Origin: Nocardiopsaceae bacterium
GTDB lineage: Bacteria; Actinomycetota; Actinomycetes; Streptosporangiales; Streptosporangiaceae
DNA length: 5,102 bases
Assembly (NCBI GenBank): GCA_031254715.1
Contig: JAIRTY010000367.1
Span: 1-5,102 of the forward strand
Direction of reading: 5' to 3'
Shown here piece after piece: positions 4,934 to 5,102 of this stretch. The notes beneath the pieces are model-generated. The model searched no databases, was not told where the DNA came from, and saw only the letters and a list, made by a program, of their open reading frames with translations. Each line of letters starts with the position of its first letter. Position 1 is the first letter of the stretch. The position numbers were made by a program, and so were the translations under genes.

Positions 4934-5102
4934 CGAGTCGCGAGCGTGCTCGGGTAGATCGCCCCTTCGGGCAGGTCACGGACAGGGTTTTCGGGCGCCA
5001 TCGCCCGGGATCAGAAAAGTCACCGCGCCGCTTGACCATGACGCGCTGCGCGAAAATTACCTGCCGCGCGCTGGCTCTACGCTAGCTGCGGCTTCAACAC
5101 AG

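Larger units (their letters stand above)
4723..5102 (-). other. 380-base gene-free region upstream of the transglycosylase, probable promoter and leader
   Basis: No open frame here on either strand has credible codon use, a ribosome site or a domain. What it holds: the interlocking repeats at 4749-4808; the stem-loop at 4900-4933; a GCGC/GCGC hairpin with a 4-base loop at 4873-4884; a tandem TCGCGAG pair at 4931-4944; a small hairpin GCCC-CTTC-GGGC at 4961-4972; and a hairpin CGGGCG-CCAT-CGCCCG at 4992-5007. A possible minus-strand -10, TAATTT (5059-5054), lies in a short AT-rich patch, without a clear -35. If it is used, the leader would be over 300 bases long. No known riboswitch consensus could be matched with confidence. 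Confidence 0.5.

Noticed and set aside
4931..4944. Tandem TCGCGAG repeat in the transglycosylase upstream region.
   Set aside because: Only two copies of a 7-base GC-rich word; no further copies, so it is not treated as a repeat array or operator.
4758..4987. GGACAGGG occurring at 4758-4765 and 4980-4987 as a possible shared regulator site.
   Set aside because: An 8-base GC-rich word found twice in 230 bases has no symmetry and no promoter-related spacing; chance is enough.
4992..5007. CGGGCG-CCAT-CGCCCG hairpin as a terminator of an upstream gene.
   Set aside because: On neither strand is it followed by a T-rich stretch, and no gene end is visible beside it within the window.
4750..5102. 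c-di-AMP (ydaO-type) or cobalamin riboswitch upstream of the cell-wall hydrolase.
   Set aside because: Looked for because such hydrolases are often controlled by ydaO, but the conserved core segments I know for these classes are not recognisable on the minus strand. Infernal would be decisive.

Overview
This is a stretch of very GC-rich DNA with compact, overlapping genes, GTG starts, a 'sensor kinase plus NarL/FixJ regulator' pair and a secreted lytic transglycosylase. Together these point to a filamentous or spore-forming actinomycete (Actinomycetota, Streptomyces/Streptosporangiales-like). The genus is an inference; no rRNA or other marker is present.

Layout. (1) Bases 2-145 (+) hold the C-terminal end of a small membrane protein of the DoxX-like family; its start lies outside the window. 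(2) Converging on it and overlapping it by 22 bases is a minus-strand operon, 1985 to 124: a TetR-family repressor followed, through an ATGA stop/start overlap, by a group A FAD-dependent monooxygenase. An AT-rich perfect inverted repeat (1995-2017) lies just upstream of the preferred TetR start and is the obvious candidate operator for self-repression. (3) From about 2239 to 4061 (+) a two-component operon encodes a six-TM sensor histidine kinase (HisKA_3/HATPase) and its NarL/FixJ-type response regulator, joined by a GTGA overlap and closed by a strong GC hairpin (4092-4114). (4) On the minus strand, 4722 to 4147, lies a secreted SLT-type lytic transglycosylase. Its 380-base upstream region has no gene but holds clear inverted repeats, including two interlocking stems (8 and 10 bp) arranged as an H-type pseudoknot close to the start codon.

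How the genes work together. The TetR/monooxygenase pair looks like a self-contained, ligand-induced oxidative module (detoxification or tailoring of an unknown small molecule). The kinase/regulator pair is a separate signalling unit sensing an unknown cue at or in the membrane. The transglycosylase remodels peptidoglycan outside the cell. Its neighbourhood to the kinase/regulator pair is convergent, so there is no direct evidence of a shared function. I found no mobile element, CRISPR array, tRNA or rRNA. The two most interesting signals are the structured leader of the transglycosylase gene and the AT-rich TetR operator; the gene families themselves are familiar ones.
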